Below, in pieces: positions 45,901 through 53,718 of a stretch of 64,000 bases of DNA (its first letter is position 1; each line of letters starts with the position of its first letter). Origin of the DNA: Gordonia asplenii. Lineage in GTDB: Bacteria > Actinomycetota > Actinomycetes > Mycobacteriales > Mycobacteriaceae. The notes beneath the pieces were generated by a model. That model saw nothing but the letters and a program-made list of their open reading frames with translations, did no database searches and was not told where the DNA came from. The position numbers and the translations under genes were made by a program. Location of the stretch: contig NZ_JABBNB010000026.1 of NCBI RefSeq assembly GCF_012933505.1, positions 41,361 to 105,360 on the forward strand. Direction: 5' to 3'.

Positions 45901-48900
45901 GGAGTTCACCGAGGCCATCACCGGCAAGGACGGCGCGCTGGCGTCGGCCGCCTACACGGTGCTCGCCAAGCTCGGCCTGGCCGACGACGCGTCGGTCGAT
46001 CTGCTCGCCGACGCCGACGACGAAGCCGCGGTGCTCGCCGAGCGCGTCAGCACCGAACTCGGCTCGGATTGGGCGCGTACCGTCGCGCCGTCGTTCGACG
46101 AGGCCCGCGCGGTCCTCATCGACGACCGCTGGGCGACGGCCCGCGAGGACCTGGCCCGACTGTGGCTGCGTGATCAGTCCGACGTCGACGCCGACTTCGA
46201 AGCGCTGACCAAGCGTTTCGCCGGTGCCGGTCGCACCGTGGCCCAGCACGCCACCTGGTGGCAGGGCAAGGCACTCGCGCTCGGCAACGCCGTGCATGCG
46301 CGTGCCTACGGTGCGATCGCTCACGAGGCCGAAGAACCGGACTCAGGCGTCTGGTCCGACGACATCGCGGTGGTGACCGGTGCCAGCGCCGGGTCGATCG
46401 CGGCAGGCGTCGTCGGCGAACTGCTCGCTGGTGGTGCCACCGTCATCGCGACGACGTCGCGGCTCAACTCCGAGCGGCTGGACTTCTATAAGGAGCTCTA
46501 CCGCGACCACGCCCGCAAGGGTGCGGCACTGTGGGTGGCCCCGGCCAACCTGGCGTCCTACGCCGACGTCGACGCCCTCGTCGAGTGGATCGGCAACGAG
46601 CAGACCGAAAACCTCGGCAGCACGACGGGAGTCGTCAAGCCGGCGATGAAGCCGACGTTGCTGTTCCCGTTCGCCGCTCCGCGCGTCGCCGGTGATCTCA
46701 CCGACGCCGGCGGTCGCGCCGAGCTGGAGATGAAGGTGCTGCTGTGGTCGGTCGAGCGGCTGATCGCAGGCCTGGCCGACGTCCACGCCGATCACAACAT
46801 CGACGCCCGCGTGCACGTGGTACTGCCGGGCTCGCCCAACCGCGGCATGTTCGGCGGAGACGGCGCCTATGCGGAGTCGAAGGCAGCTCTCGATGCCGTC
46901 GTCACCCGCTGGTCGGCCGAGGAGTCCTGGAAGTCGAAGACGACGCTGGCGCATGCCCTGATCGGTTGGGTACGTGGCACCGGTCTGATGGGCGCCAACG
47001 ACGGAATGGTAGCGGCGGTGGAGGCTGCCGGCGTCAAGACCTGGGCCACCGAGGAGATGGCAGCACAGCTGTTGACGCTGTGCACGCCGGAGCAGCGCGC
47101 CGCCGCGCAGACGAGCCCGGTCGAAGCCGATTTCACCGCTGGACTCGATCCGTCGATCGACCTCAAGGCACTCGCCGCCGCGGCCGCCGAGGCTGCAGAC
47201 GACGACACGGCTGAGATCGAGAAGGCCGTCGAAGCGCTCATCGCCGCACTGCCCGCACCCGCCCGCGCACCGCAGGAAGCACCGGTCAGCTGGCCGGAGA
47301 TCACTGCGGCGCCCGAGGACCTGGTGGTCGTCGTCGGCGCCGGAGAGCTCGGACCGTACGGTTCGGCGCGCACCCGCTTCGAGATGGAGGTCGACGAAAA
47401 GCTTTCGGCGGCAGGTGTTTTGGAGCTCGCGTGGAACACCGGCCTGATCACTTGGGAGGCCACTCCCAAGCCGGGCTGGTACGACGTCGAGTCCGGTGAC
47501 CCGGTCGCCGAGTCGGACATCGCCGATCGCTACCACGACGACGTCGTCGCGCGGTGCGGCATCCGGCGCTACGACGACGACGGCGAAATGATCGACAACA
47601 GCTCGCCGCTGCTCACCTCGGTGTTCCTCGACGAGGATCTGTCGTTCGCCGTCGCCACCGAAGCCGAGGCTCGCGCCTTTGCGTCGGCCGACCCGGGACG
47701 CACCAAGGTCGAGCCGAACGCCGACACCGGTGACTGGCAGGTCACCCGCCTGGCCGGCACCGAGATCCGGGTGCCGCGTCGGATGGCCTTGAGCCGCACC
47801 GTCGGCGGGCAGATCCCGACCGGATTCGACCCCACCCGCTGGGGCGTCTCGGCGGACATGGCCGAATCGGTCGACCGGGTCGCGCTGTGGAACCTGGTCG
47901 CGACCGTCGACGCCTTCCTGTCGTCGGGCTTCTCGCCGGACGAGTTGATGCGCTGGGTGCACCCGGGTCTGGTCGCCAACACGCAGGGCACCGGTATGGG
48001 CGGCATGCAGTCGATGCGCTCGCTGTACCTCGACACCCTGCTCGGTGAGGCGAAGGCGAACGACATCCTGCAGGAGGCGCTGCCCAACGTCGTCGCCGCG
48101 CACGTCGTGCAGTCCTACATCGGCTCCTACGGCGCGATGATCCACCCGGTCGCCGCCTGCGCGACGGCTGCCGTCTCGGTTGAGGAGGGCGTCGACAAGA
48201 TCAAGCTGGGCAAGGCGCTGTTCGCGGTGGCCGGCGGCTTCGACGACCTGGGTATCGAAGGCATCGTCGGATTCGGCGACATGTCGGCGACCGCCGACTC
48301 GGCAAAGATGTCCGCACGCGGCATCGACGATCGCCGCTTCTCGCGGGCCAACGACCGTCGACGCGGCGGGTTCGTCGAGTCCAACGGCGGTGGCACGATC
48401 CTGCTCGCTCGCGGCGACGTAGCAGCGCAGATGGGTCTGCCCGTCCTCGGTGTGGTGGCACACGCCCAGAGCTTCGGCGACGGCGTGCACACCTCGATCC
48501 CGGCCCCCGGCCTGGGTGCGCTCGGCGCGGCTCGCGGCGGACTCCGCTCGCCGCTGGCGACCTCGCTCAACCGGCTCGGCGTGAGCGCCGACGACGTCGC
48601 GGTAGTCAGCAAGCACGACACCTCGACCCGCGCGAACGATCCCAACGAGGCCAAGCTGCACGAGGAGCTGGCGTCGGCGATCGGCCGCAACGACGGCGCA
48701 CCGCTGTTCGTGGTGTCGCAGAAGTCGTTGACCGGACACGCCAAGGGCGGCGCCGCCGCCTTCCAGCTGATCGGTCTGTGCCAGGTGCTGCGCGACGGAG
48801 TGATTCCGCCCAACCGCAGTCTGGACTGCATCGACGACGCCATGGAGAAGTTCAGCCACCTGGTGTGGCCGCGGCAGACGCTGCGGATGGCCGGACAGTT

Positions 48901-49222
48901 CCCGCTCAAGGCGGGCCTGCTGACCAGCCTGGGCTTCGGTCACGTGTCGGGTCTGATCGCGATCGTGCACCCGGAGGCGTTCATCGCGTCGCTCGACGAG
49001 TCCGAACGCGACGCGTACCGCGCGCGTCGAGCGGAGCGGCTGCGCGACGGCAACCAGCGGATGCTGGAAGCCATGTGCGGTGGCGCTCCGGCCTACCATC
49101 GTCCGCCGAACCGTCGTTTCGACGAATCGTCGAGCGAGGCCGGCCAGGAGACCAAGCTGCTGCTCGATGAGGCCGCCCGTCTGGACGCGCAGGGTACTTA
49201 CCTGGTAGGTACTGCGGAGTGA
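39971..49222 (+). CDS. fas: Type I fatty acid synthase (single-chain FAS I)
   Basis: This 3083-residue multienzyme makes long-chain acyl-CoAs in the cytosol for membrane lipids and mycolic acid precursors. Order matches mycobacterial FAS: acetyltransferase (Ser147 in GHSQG), enoyl reductase (about 400-850, HIEGGRAGGHH), dehydratase (about 850-1330, SGDHNPIHTDANAAKLAG), malonyl/palmitoyl transferase (Ser1446 in GHSVGEYNAL), Ala/Pro-rich linker near 1735-1775, carrier domain (Ser1817 or Ser1818 in DGVSSRRNQ), ketoreductase (VVTGASAGSIAAG near 2134) and ketosynthase (Cys2730 in AACATAAVS; KHDTSTRAND; SLTGHAKGG). GTG 39971 follows AAGGAGA. It overlaps acpS, which primes its carrier domain. Confidence 0.98.
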   Translation: MTVDQFRTDASRSSHADRPTSLIDRIAAGEPYAVSFGGQGVNWLPTLAELVIDAELERSLSRVIDAATRLLEPVAGALMVARPDGFAPMTWVHALDMGEPTPNDATLTSAPLSVPGIVLTQLAAIAALRKQGLDTVAYPPTSIVGHSQGVLAVDALGSDGGEVPAGDGSLLALAHLIGAAGAIVAARRGLNVSADGSPMLSISNVVPSRVDAALAEYAASRDGSDVTLPVVAIRNGRRSVVVAGAPRHLAALQDMCEQIAAAEADERKRKLTGGSPFAPDFDPLDVSIAFHHPAMVEAVDLVATWAEQCGLDAAWAARHAKSVFVDHVDWVSTIDEVVADGAKWILDFGPADVVTRLSVPLVRGAGIGLVATALRVGQRNLFSPGGVPEVPRPWAQYAPQLVTLPDGRTVVDTAFTRLTGRSPMLLAGMTPTTVDPAIVAAAANAGHWAELAGGGQVTEAIFADNVAKLTELLEPGRQVQFNSLFLDPYLWKLQLGGNRIVQKARTQGAPLDGVIVTAGIPELDDAVALVDELAEIGLRYVAFKPGTVSQIRDVIRIAAEVPHHPIIVHIEGGRAGGHHSWEDLDDLLLATYGELRARPNVVICVGGGIGTPERASEYLLGTWAQRHDFPSMPLDGILIGTAAMATLEATTTPEVKQLLVDTAGIDEWIGAGHATAGMASGRSQLGADIHEIDNTASQCGRLLDEVAGDADLVAERRDEIIAAMADTAKPYFGDVASMTYREWLDRYATLAVGDASGDQLPWADITWQQRFVEMLQRTEARMNELDNGEIPTMFATVATVEDPHAAIDALVSVYPAVEVDVLHPADVAFFFDQCKTPGKPVNFVPVIDKDVRRWWRSDSLWQAHDPRYSADAVCIIPGPVAVAGITRVDEPVGELLNRFEAQVAADLATAGELPFEIDSRRRSELSGAGAISALLAADDVRWSGRIVASPIALLGDRNTWEVVDPQRAEHAATGAVLTVSGELGSAATVFDLVVPIAKSSVRIPIQVPASVLDGGSPIVDIDDAGTAMLDILRVAAGGQLAETVTADGRVSARTVIEWAPDTVADHASVTGYTLPTNLRPTTPAQSLGFAVPDALVGACWPSVFSVIGAARTADGARVVEGLLDLVHLDHAVLVAGDVPSTATQLTVDAAAVSVVDANVGRVIEVEVAITDGDATVASFVERFAIRGRLGAAELVDPQRAGGAVDDERSAQRKLVRAATITAPHQMNGFAFVSGDHNPIHTDANAAKLAGLGDPIVHGMWLSAAAQQVLTATDAKHPIPAPRPIRGWTARFLGMVRTGDEIAIRVDRVGLDAGREVVEVTAKVDDNLVMAATALLDAPRTVYAFPGQGIQSKGMGLDARSRSKAAREIWDRADAHTREALGFSILAVVRDNPTTLVARGTTYHHPDGVLYLTQFTQVAMATLGVAQIAELKEAGGFVEGAITCGHSVGEYNALAACAGVLPLEAVLEVVFQRGSAMHHLVPRDAHGRSDYRMAAIRPSQFGLADDDVASYIAQVGEDAGEFLEVVNLNLRGSQYAIAGTVKGLERLESDIVRRVAEFGGKRAFILVPGIDVPFHSTVLRDGVPAFRERLAELLPADLDPAILIGHYIPNLVPRLFNLSREFVTEIAELVPSEPLNEVLADFDSWAAQPSALTRVVLIELLAWQFASPVRWIETQDLLFSEPEEGGLAIQRFVEIGVKSAPTLSGIATNTLKLDAFSSAVTEVLNVERDSAVVLAQDEGIEPEDEPEATGDAPAAEAAPAAAPAVAAPAPAAAAGPRPDDLRFGPSDAVTAVIALWTKIRTDQIGAVDTIEALCDGVSSRRNQLLLDVGAELNLGAIDGAAEADMNALASTVETLARGYRPLGAVLTDAVGDQMRKILGPVGKRPTYITERVTGVWQLEAGWGLHTLVALALGTREGASVRGGDLGNLLDGAVGNVDALDALIDRAVTSVGAAHGVSVAKPSAGGAGGGATVDAAALSEFTEAITGKDGALASAAYTVLAKLGLADDASVDLLADADDEAAVLAERVSTELGSDWARTVAPSFDEARAVLIDDRWATAREDLARLWLRDQSDVDADFEALTKRFAGAGRTVAQHATWWQGKALALGNAVHARAYGAIAHEAEEPDSGVWSDDIAVVTGASAGSIAAGVVGELLAGGATVIATTSRLNSERLDFYKELYRDHARKGAALWVAPANLASYADVDALVEWIGNEQTENLGSTTGVVKPAMKPTLLFPFAAPRVAGDLTDAGGRAELEMKVLLWSVERLIAGLADVHADHNIDARVHVVLPGSPNRGMFGGDGAYAESKAALDAVVTRWSAEESWKSKTTLAHALIGWVRGTGLMGANDGMVAAVEAAGVKTWATEEMAAQLLTLCTPEQRAAAQTSPVEADFTAGLDPSIDLKALAAAAAEAADDDTAEIEKAVEALIAALPAPARAPQEAPVSWPEITAAPEDLVVVVGAGELGPYGSARTRFEMEVDEKLSAAGVLELAWNTGLITWEATPKPGWYDVESGDPVAESDIADRYHDDVVARCGIRRYDDDGEMIDNSSPLLTSVFLDEDLSFAVATEAEARAFASADPGRTKVEPNADTGDWQVTRLAGTEIRVPRRMALSRTVGGQIPTGFDPTRWGVSADMAESVDRVALWNLVATVDAFLSSGFSPDELMRWVHPGLVANTQGTGMGGMQSMRSLYLDTLLGEAKANDILQEALPNVVAAHVVQSYIGSYGAMIHPVAACATAAVSVEEGVDKIKLGKALFAVAGGFDDLGIEGIVGFGDMSATADSAKMSARGIDDRRFSRANDRRRGGFVESNGGGTILLARGDVAAQMGLPVLGVVAHAQSFGDGVHTSIPAPGLGALGAARGGLRSPLATSLNRLGVSADDVAVVSKHDTSTRANDPNEAKLHEELASAIGRNDGAPLFVVSQKSLTGHAKGGAAAFQLIGLCQVLRDGVIPPNRSLDCIDDAMEKFSHLVWPRQTLRMAGQFPLKAGLLTSLGFGHVSGLIAIVHPEAFIASLDESERDAYRARRAERLRDGNQRMLEAMCGGAPAYHRPPNRRFDESSSEAGQETKLLLDEAARLDAQGTYLVGTAE

Positions 49223-49623
49223 GCATTCTGGGACTGGGGATCGATATCGTGTCGATCCCCGAATTCGACGAGCAATTGCGCAAGGCAGGTACGACATTCG
49301 CGGAGCGGTTCACCGTCGGTGAGCGTCGCGACGCGAAGCAGGGGACGGGCAGCGATGCCCGTCACCTGGCGGCCCGGTGGGCCGCCAAGGAGGCCGTGGT
49401 GAAGGCGTGGTCGGTGAGTCGGTTCTCCCGGTCGCCGCTACTGCCGATCATCCGGCACAGCGACATCGAGGTGGTGACCGATCACTGGGGCCGCCCCGGC
49501 ATCCGGCTCACCGGTGAGATCGCGGAGTACCTCGCCGGAACCCAGGTTCACATCTCGCTGACCCATGACGGCGACACGGCCGCCGCGGTCGCGCTGATCG
49601 AAGAGGCACCGGCCGCCGACTAG
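49219..49623 (+). CDS. acpS: Holo-[acyl-carrier-protein] synthase AcpS
   Basis: The 134-residue phosphopantetheinyl transferase has LGIDIVSIPEF with the metal-binding Asp, WAAKEAVVKA with the catalytic Glu and Lys, and VHISLTHDGDTAAAVAL. It moves 4'-phosphopantetheine from CoA to the Ser of the FAS carrier domain. GTG 49219 overlaps the fas stop by 4 bp, as in the mycobacterial fas-acpS pair. Confidence 0.96.
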   Translation: MSILGLGIDIVSIPEFDEQLRKAGTTFAERFTVGERRDAKQGTGSDARHLAARWAAKEAVVKAWSVSRFSRSPLLPIIRHSDIEVVTDHWGRPGIRLTGEIAEYLAGTQVHISLTHDGDTAAAVALIEEAPAAD

Positions 49624-49630
49624 CCGTCGC

Positions 49631-49661
49631 AGGGACCGCTGTGCTTAAGACAGCGGTCCCT
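49631..49661. terminator. Terminator between convergent acpS and tetR
   Basis: AGGGACCGCTGT and ACAGCGGTCCCT make a perfect 12-bp stem with a 7-base loop. The tetR stop codon (TAA, 49645-49647) lies in the loop, so the hairpin serves acpS and overlaps the last codons of tetR. The T-tract is weak. Confidence 0.7.
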
Positions 49662-50268
49662 CGAGCAGGAGATAGCCGCCGAGCATCCGCTTGAGTTCCT
49701 GCACGGTCGCCTCGTGGTCGTGGCCGTCTTGGACGGAGAAGCTCAGCAGCGAATACGCGGTGTGCACCAGCACCTGCGACATCATCGAGCGCCGTTCCCG
49801 TTGCGCGGGCGTCAGAGGCGCGAGGAGTCGCTCGACCTGCTTGGCGAGGATCTTCTCGTTCTGCGTCGCCGTGGCGCGGGTCGCCGGCGTCGACTGCACG
49901 GCCAGCCACACCGCGCGCCGCGACGGGTCGCGGTGCCACAGCGCGGCGAGGTGGTCGAGGAACTTCTCCAACAGGTTCGGCCACTCCAGCGACGGGATCG
50001 CCGACGCGAACTCCGACAGCTCGTTGCTCACCGAGACGGTGTCGATGCGGTCGAGTTCGCAGACGATAACATACTTGTTGGCGAAGTACTGATAGAGCGT
50101 GCCGATCGGCACCTCGGCACGTGACGCGATCTCCTCGCAGGTCAACGACTCGAACCCGACCTCGATGAGCAGGTTGCGGGCTTCGTTGAGCATCGCGTCG
50201 AACTTGCGTCGACTGCGCTCTTGCGTCGGCCGCTTGCGCGGTACCAGCGGGCCGGTGGGGGAGGGCAT
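49645..50268 (-). CDS. TetR-family transcriptional regulator
   Basis: The 207-residue regulator has a helix-turn-helix at about residues 30-60 (LTCEEIASRAEVPIGTLYQYFANKYVIVCEL) and a helical ligand domain. ATG 50268, opening MPSPTGPLVPRKRPTQ, is chosen over a Met 31 codons upstream that lies inside bcp. It is 16 bp downstream of bcp on the same strand and convergent with acpS. M. tuberculosis has an unlike gene (Rv2522c) at this place. Control of bcp or fas is possible but unsupported. Confidence 0.88.
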   Translation of the reverse strand: MPSPTGPLVPRKRPTQERSRRKFDAMLNEARNLLIEVGFESLTCEEIASRAEVPIGTLYQYFANKYVIVCELDRIDTVSVSNELSEFASAIPSLEWPNLLEKFLDHLAALWHRDPSRRAVWLAVQSTPATRATATQNEKILAKQVERLLAPLTPAQRERRSMMSQVLVHTAYSLLSFSVQDGHDHEATVQELKRMLGGYLLLEGPLS

Positions 50269-50284
50269 CGCGACAGCGGGACTT

Positions 50285-50758
50285 CTAGATCTTGAGGTCG
50301 CGGCGCAACTTCGCGACGTGGCCGGTGGCACGAACGTTGTACATGGCCGCCTCGATGACACCGTTCTCGTCGACCAGGAACGTCGAACGGATCACGCCGG
50401 TCACCGTCTTGCCGTACATCGTCTTCTCGCCGAATGCGCCCCACGCGGTCAGCACCTGCTTGTCCGGGTCGGACAGCAACGGGAAGGTAAGCTCTTCGTT
50501 CTCGACGAATTTGGCAAGCTTCGCGGGCTTGTCCGGGGAGATGCCGACGACGTCGATGCCCTCACCGTTCAGCTCGCCGAGATTGTCGCGAAAATCACAC
50601 GCCTGCTTGGTGCAGCCCGGCGTCGACGCCGCCGGATAGAAGTAGACGATCACCTTGCGGCCGGCGAAATCCGACAAAGACACCGAATTGCCCTCGGCGT
50701 CGGGGAGAGTGAATGCGGGAGCGGCGTCGCCGACGCTCAAACGGTGATTGGCAGCCAT
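50285..50758 (-). CDS. bcp: Thiol peroxidase Bcp (peroxiredoxin Q)
   Basis: The 157-residue peroxiredoxin has the peroxidatic and resolving Cys pair in TPGCTKQACDFRD and the conserved FTLPDAEGN start. It reduces hydroperoxides, including lipid hydroperoxides, with thioredoxin. It is followed by tetR. Its position between acpS and the DUF3618 gene is conserved in mycobacteria (Rv2521). Confidence 0.95.
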   Translation of the reverse strand: MAANHRLSVGDAAPAFTLPDAEGNSVSLSDFAGRKVIVYFYPAASTPGCTKQACDFRDNLGELNGEGIDVVGISPDKPAKLAKFVENEELTFPLLSDPDKQVLTAWGAFGEKTMYGKTVTGVIRSTFLVDENGVIEAAMYNVRATGHVAKLRRDLKI

Positions 50759-50934
50759 GTGCCCAAGGCTATCCGATGTGACCATCGGAGAAGTTCGGAC
50801 AGGTCGCGACGCCGAGTCGGGAACTCTACGGCGTTCTCGCGCGTTGAAGTGCCTGTAACATTGAGAGGTTGAAACTATTTGCACGGGGCAGCACCGGCTG
50901 GCCCCGGCTTTCTTCTGTATTGAGGAGGCCGTCT

Positions 50935-51156
50935 GTGGGCGGGGAAACTGAACGCATTGAACAGGACATCGCGCGGGCGCGCGAAGATCTGGCCAACACG
51001 CTCGACGCGCTGGCCGAGCGGGCCAACCCGCAGCGGCTCGCCGACGACGCAAAAGCAAAGGTGCTGGTCACGCTGAACCAGCCGGTAGTCAAGTTTGGGA
51101 TCGCGGGCGCCGGTGTGCTGGTCGTCGCCCTCGTGGTCCGGAAAGTTCTGAAGTGA
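50935..51156 (+). CDS. DUF3618 small membrane protein
   Basis: The 73-residue protein has the DUF3618 pattern ERIEQDIARAREDLANTLDALAERANPQRLADDAK, an amphipathic helical region, followed by one membrane segment (GIAGAGVLVVALVV). GTG 50935 follows AGGAGG at 7 bp. Its stop overlaps the start of the L,D-transpeptidase, so the two are coupled. The function is unknown; mycobacteria have the same neighbour (Rv2520c). Confidence 0.88.
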   Translation: MGGETERIEQDIARAREDLANTLDALAERANPQRLADDAKAKVLVTLNQPVVKFGIAGAGVLVVALVVRKVLK

Positions 51157-52349
51157 CCAAACGCTCCATTCAAGGCCTGCTGGCCGTCACGTTCGCCGCG
51201 ATCACCGTGGTGTCCTTGTCGTCGTGCACCAAGTCGCCGTCGTACTCCGACGCCGTCGACGCGGTCGGTTCGTTCAATACGTTCTCTCAACCTGAGCTCG
51301 ACGTCACCGGTTGGCAGGACAAGCCGCTACCCGATTCCGCGGTCGGGGTGATGCCGGGCGCGCCGATCACCGTCAAGGCGCACAACGGCGACATCTCGCA
51401 GGTATCGGTCGTCGGGCCCGACGGTGCCGTCAAGGGCAAGGTCTCCGACGACGGCGCGAGCTGGGTCAGCTCCAGCGCGCTGGACTACGGCGCGAAGTAC
51501 ACGCTGACCGCGGCCGCGCGCGGCGTCAACGGTGAGAATGCTCGCAAGATCAGCTTCAGCACCAGCTCGGCGCAGAACTTCGCCGCGGCGACGTCGGTCA
51601 CCGACGACGGCGAGACCGTCGGCGTGGGCCAGACCGTGTCGATCAACTTCGACGCCCCGGTGGCCAACAAGCGCAATGCGCAGAACGCCATCAAGGTGAC
51701 CACCAACCCGCCGGTCGAGGGCGCGTTCTACTGGATCAACGACTCGATGGTCCGCTGGCGTCCGGAGCACTTCTTCACGCCCGGCACCAAGGTCAGCGTC
51801 GCGGTGCGCACCAAGGGCATCGACCTCGGCGACGGAACCTTCGGCCAGAACAACCTGAACACGAACTTCACCGTCGGCCGCCGGATGGTTTCCACCGTCG
51901 ACGACAAGTCGAAGATCATCAAGGTGTGGGTCAACAACAAGGTCGTGCGCACCATGCCGACGTCGATGGGTAAGGACTCCACGCCCACCAACACCGGCAT
52001 CTACATGGTCGCCGAGCGGGTGCCCAGCGTGGTCATGGACTCGTCGACCTACGGTGTGCCGGTCAACTCGCCCGGTGGGTACAAGGAAGTCGTCTACTAC
52101 GCCAGCCGCATCTCGTTCAGCGGTATCTACGTGCACTCGGCGCCGTGGTCGCTCGGCGATCAGGGTGTCGACGACGTCAGCAACGGTTGCCTCAATGTCA
52201 GCCCCGACAATGCGCAGTGGTTCATGAACCACTCGCTGCGTGGCGACGTCGTCGAGGTGGCCGGCACCGTCGGCCCGACGCTGCCCGGCGACGACGGCCT
52301 CGGCGACTGGAATGTGCCGTGGGCGGTCTGGAAGAAGGGCAACGCGTAG
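51153..52349 (+). CDS. L,D-transpeptidase lipoprotein in the LdtMt2 position, altered motif
   Basis: The 398-residue lipoprotein has signal lipobox LSSC (Cys25), two Ig-like domains (about residues 55-250) and a C-terminal YkuD domain. The catalytic Cys346 and first His-Ser (VHSAPW) are present. The conserved [S/T]HGC motif reads SNGC, with Asn344 in place of His. In LdtMt2 this His lies next to the nucleophile and matters for 3-3 cross-linking of peptidoglycan. Gene order (fas, acpS, bcp, DUF3618, Ldt) matches M. tuberculosis LdtMt2 (Rv2518c). GTG 51153 overlaps the previous stop. Activity may be changed; the second copy at 55554 keeps SHGC. Confidence 0.9.
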   Translation: MTKRSIQGLLAVTFAAITVVSLSSCTKSPSYSDAVDAVGSFNTFSQPELDVTGWQDKPLPDSAVGVMPGAPITVKAHNGDISQVSVVGPDGAVKGKVSDDGASWVSSSALDYGAKYTLTAAARGVNGENARKISFSTSSAQNFAAATSVTDDGETVGVGQTVSINFDAPVANKRNAQNAIKVTTNPPVEGAFYWINDSMVRWRPEHFFTPGTKVSVAVRTKGIDLGDGTFGQNNLNTNFTVGRRMVSTVDDKSKIIKVWVNNKVVRTMPTSMGKDSTPTNTGIYMVAERVPSVVMDSSTYGVPVNSPGGYKEVVYYASRISFSGIYVHSAPWSLGDQGVDDVSNGCLNVSPDNAQWFMNHSLRGDVVEVAGTVGPTLPGDDGLGDWNVPWAVWKKGNA

Positions 52350-52366
52350 TCATTCGCGTTCACGCT

Positions 52367-52411
52367 CGACGACGGCCGCGTCTGCTTCGTGCAGACGCGG
52401 TCGTCGGCTTT
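52367..52411 (+). terminator. Hairpin downstream of L,D-transpeptidase
   Basis: CGACGAC and CCGCGTCTGC pair with GCAGACGCGG and TCGTCG around a TTCGT loop, with a 3-base bulge. GCTTTC follows. It lies 18 bp after the stop, so it is a probable terminator. Confidence 0.6.
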
Positions 52412-52505
52412 CATGCGTGTGCGCAACCGCCGAAACATGGTCCTGACCAGTCGATTTCACATTCGGGGTCACCACCTGTTAATGTTCTCCAGGCACGAAG
52501 AACAA

Positions 52506-52578
<73 letters not shown>

Positions 52579-52586
52579 CAGAGAAG

Positions 52587-52621
52587 GTCCCCGTCACCGA
52601 ATTTCGGTGGCGGGGATTTTT
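52587..52621 (+). terminator. Intrinsic terminator of tRNA-Lys
   Basis: TCCCCGTCACCGA and TCGGTGGCGGGGA form a GC-rich stem followed by a run of six T residues. It sits directly behind the tRNA. Confidence 0.92.
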
Positions 52622-52646
52622 CGCTCACGTCGAGTGGGGATGGTCT

Positions 52647-53714
52647 GTGAAAGCGTTCGTCGATCAAGTCGGTCCGGTGCTCGTCTTCTTGCTCGCGATC
52701 ACCGTCGTCGCCGAAGTGACCGCGTACGCCGGCGTGTTCGACGCCGCCGCACACCGGGCGTCGAAGATCGGGCGAGGTCGGGTCGTCGGTCTGTGGCTGC
52801 TCGTCGTCGCGCTTGCGACGGCGTCGACGATCGTCTTGAGCCTCGACACGACCGCTGTGCTCCTCACACCCGTCGTGATCGCGATGACTCGGCAGACGAA
52901 GGTGTCACCGCTGCCGTTCGTGATGGTCACGGTGTGGCTGGCCAACACGGCGTCGCTGCTGCTGCCGGTGTCGAACCTGTCGAATCTGCTTGCGCTGCAC
53001 CATATCGGCGACGCGAGCTACCTGTCGGTGTCGTGGCGTCCCGCGGTAGCCGCGGTGGTGGTCACGGTCGGCGTCGCCGCGCTGCTCTATCGGCGCGGGC
53101 TGCGGGGCCGCTACCCGGTGCCCGACGACGATCCCGAGCCCGCCGACCGGGTCCTGTTCTGGATCGCTGTCGGAGTGTGTGCCCTGCTCGTGCCGGCGTT
53201 CGCGTCGGGACTCACCCCGGCGATCCCCGCCGCGATCGCGGCGGCGATCCTGCTCGCCGCGCTGTGGATACGCGACCGCGACCAGGTGCGTCGGATCACG
53301 GTCCCGTGGCAGATGGCGATCGTCGTCGCGGTGCTGTTGGCGGTGATGAAGGTGGTCGTCTCCGGCGCCGGGGTCTGGCTTGCCTCGGCGGCGGGCGCGG
53401 GCGAGAGCCTCGGCGCGCTGCTTCGCCTGGCCGGGTTGGGCGCGGCGGCGTCGAATGCGGTGAACAATCTGCCCGCCTACCTCGCACTCGAGGCGACGGC
53501 GACCGATTCGCCGGTACGGTTGATGGCGCTGCTGATCGGAGTCAACGTCGGGCCGATCGTCACGGTGTGGGGGTCCCTCGCAACCGTGCTGTGGAGACAG
53601 CGGTGTGCGCGGGAGGACCTGGTCGTCTCGGCGGGGCGGATCGCGTGGCAGGGGATCGCCGTCGGAGCACCCGCGGTCGTCGCCGCGGTCGCCGCGCTGT
53701 GGGCGTTCGCCTGA
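52647..53714 (+). CDS. ArsB/NhaD/SLC13-type permease
   Basis: The 355-residue integral membrane protein has about ten hydrophobic segments. The two inverted-repeat signature regions of the ion transporter superfamily are visible: STIVLSLDTTAVLLTPVV with SNLSNLLAL, and ASNAVNNLPAYLAL. It could export arsenite or exchange an anion or organic acid; no ars genes are nearby, so the substrate is open. It is convergent with the amidohydrolase, 4 bp apart. GTG 52647 is the likely start. Confidence 0.82.
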   Translation: MKAFVDQVGPVLVFLLAITVVAEVTAYAGVFDAAAHRASKIGRGRVVGLWLLVVALATASTIVLSLDTTAVLLTPVVIAMTRQTKVSPLPFVMVTVWLANTASLLLPVSNLSNLLALHHIGDASYLSVSWRPAVAAVVVTVGVAALLYRRGLRGRYPVPDDDPEPADRVLFWIAVGVCALLVPAFASGLTPAIPAAIAAAILLAALWIRDRDQVRRITVPWQMAIVVAVLLAVMKVVVSGAGVWLASAAGAGESLGALLRLAGLGAAASNAVNNLPAYLALEATATDSPVRLMALLIGVNVGPIVTVWGSLATVLWRQRCAREDLVVSAGRIAWQGIAVGAPAVVAAVAALWAFA

Positions 53715-53718
53715 GCGC

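Noticed and set aside
46343..49297. Second long antisense frame over the fas ketoreductase-ketosynthase part
   Set aside because: Same codon-bias effect; no start signal and no recognisable domain.
50269..50361. Longer N-terminus for the TetR protein beginning inside bcp
   Set aside because: The extra residues are translated from bcp coding sequence in another frame and have no TetR character; the ATG at 50268 fits better.
52647..53714. Arsenite efflux pump ArsB
   Set aside because: No arsR, arsC or acr genes are near, and the superfamily covers many anions; the substrate is left open.
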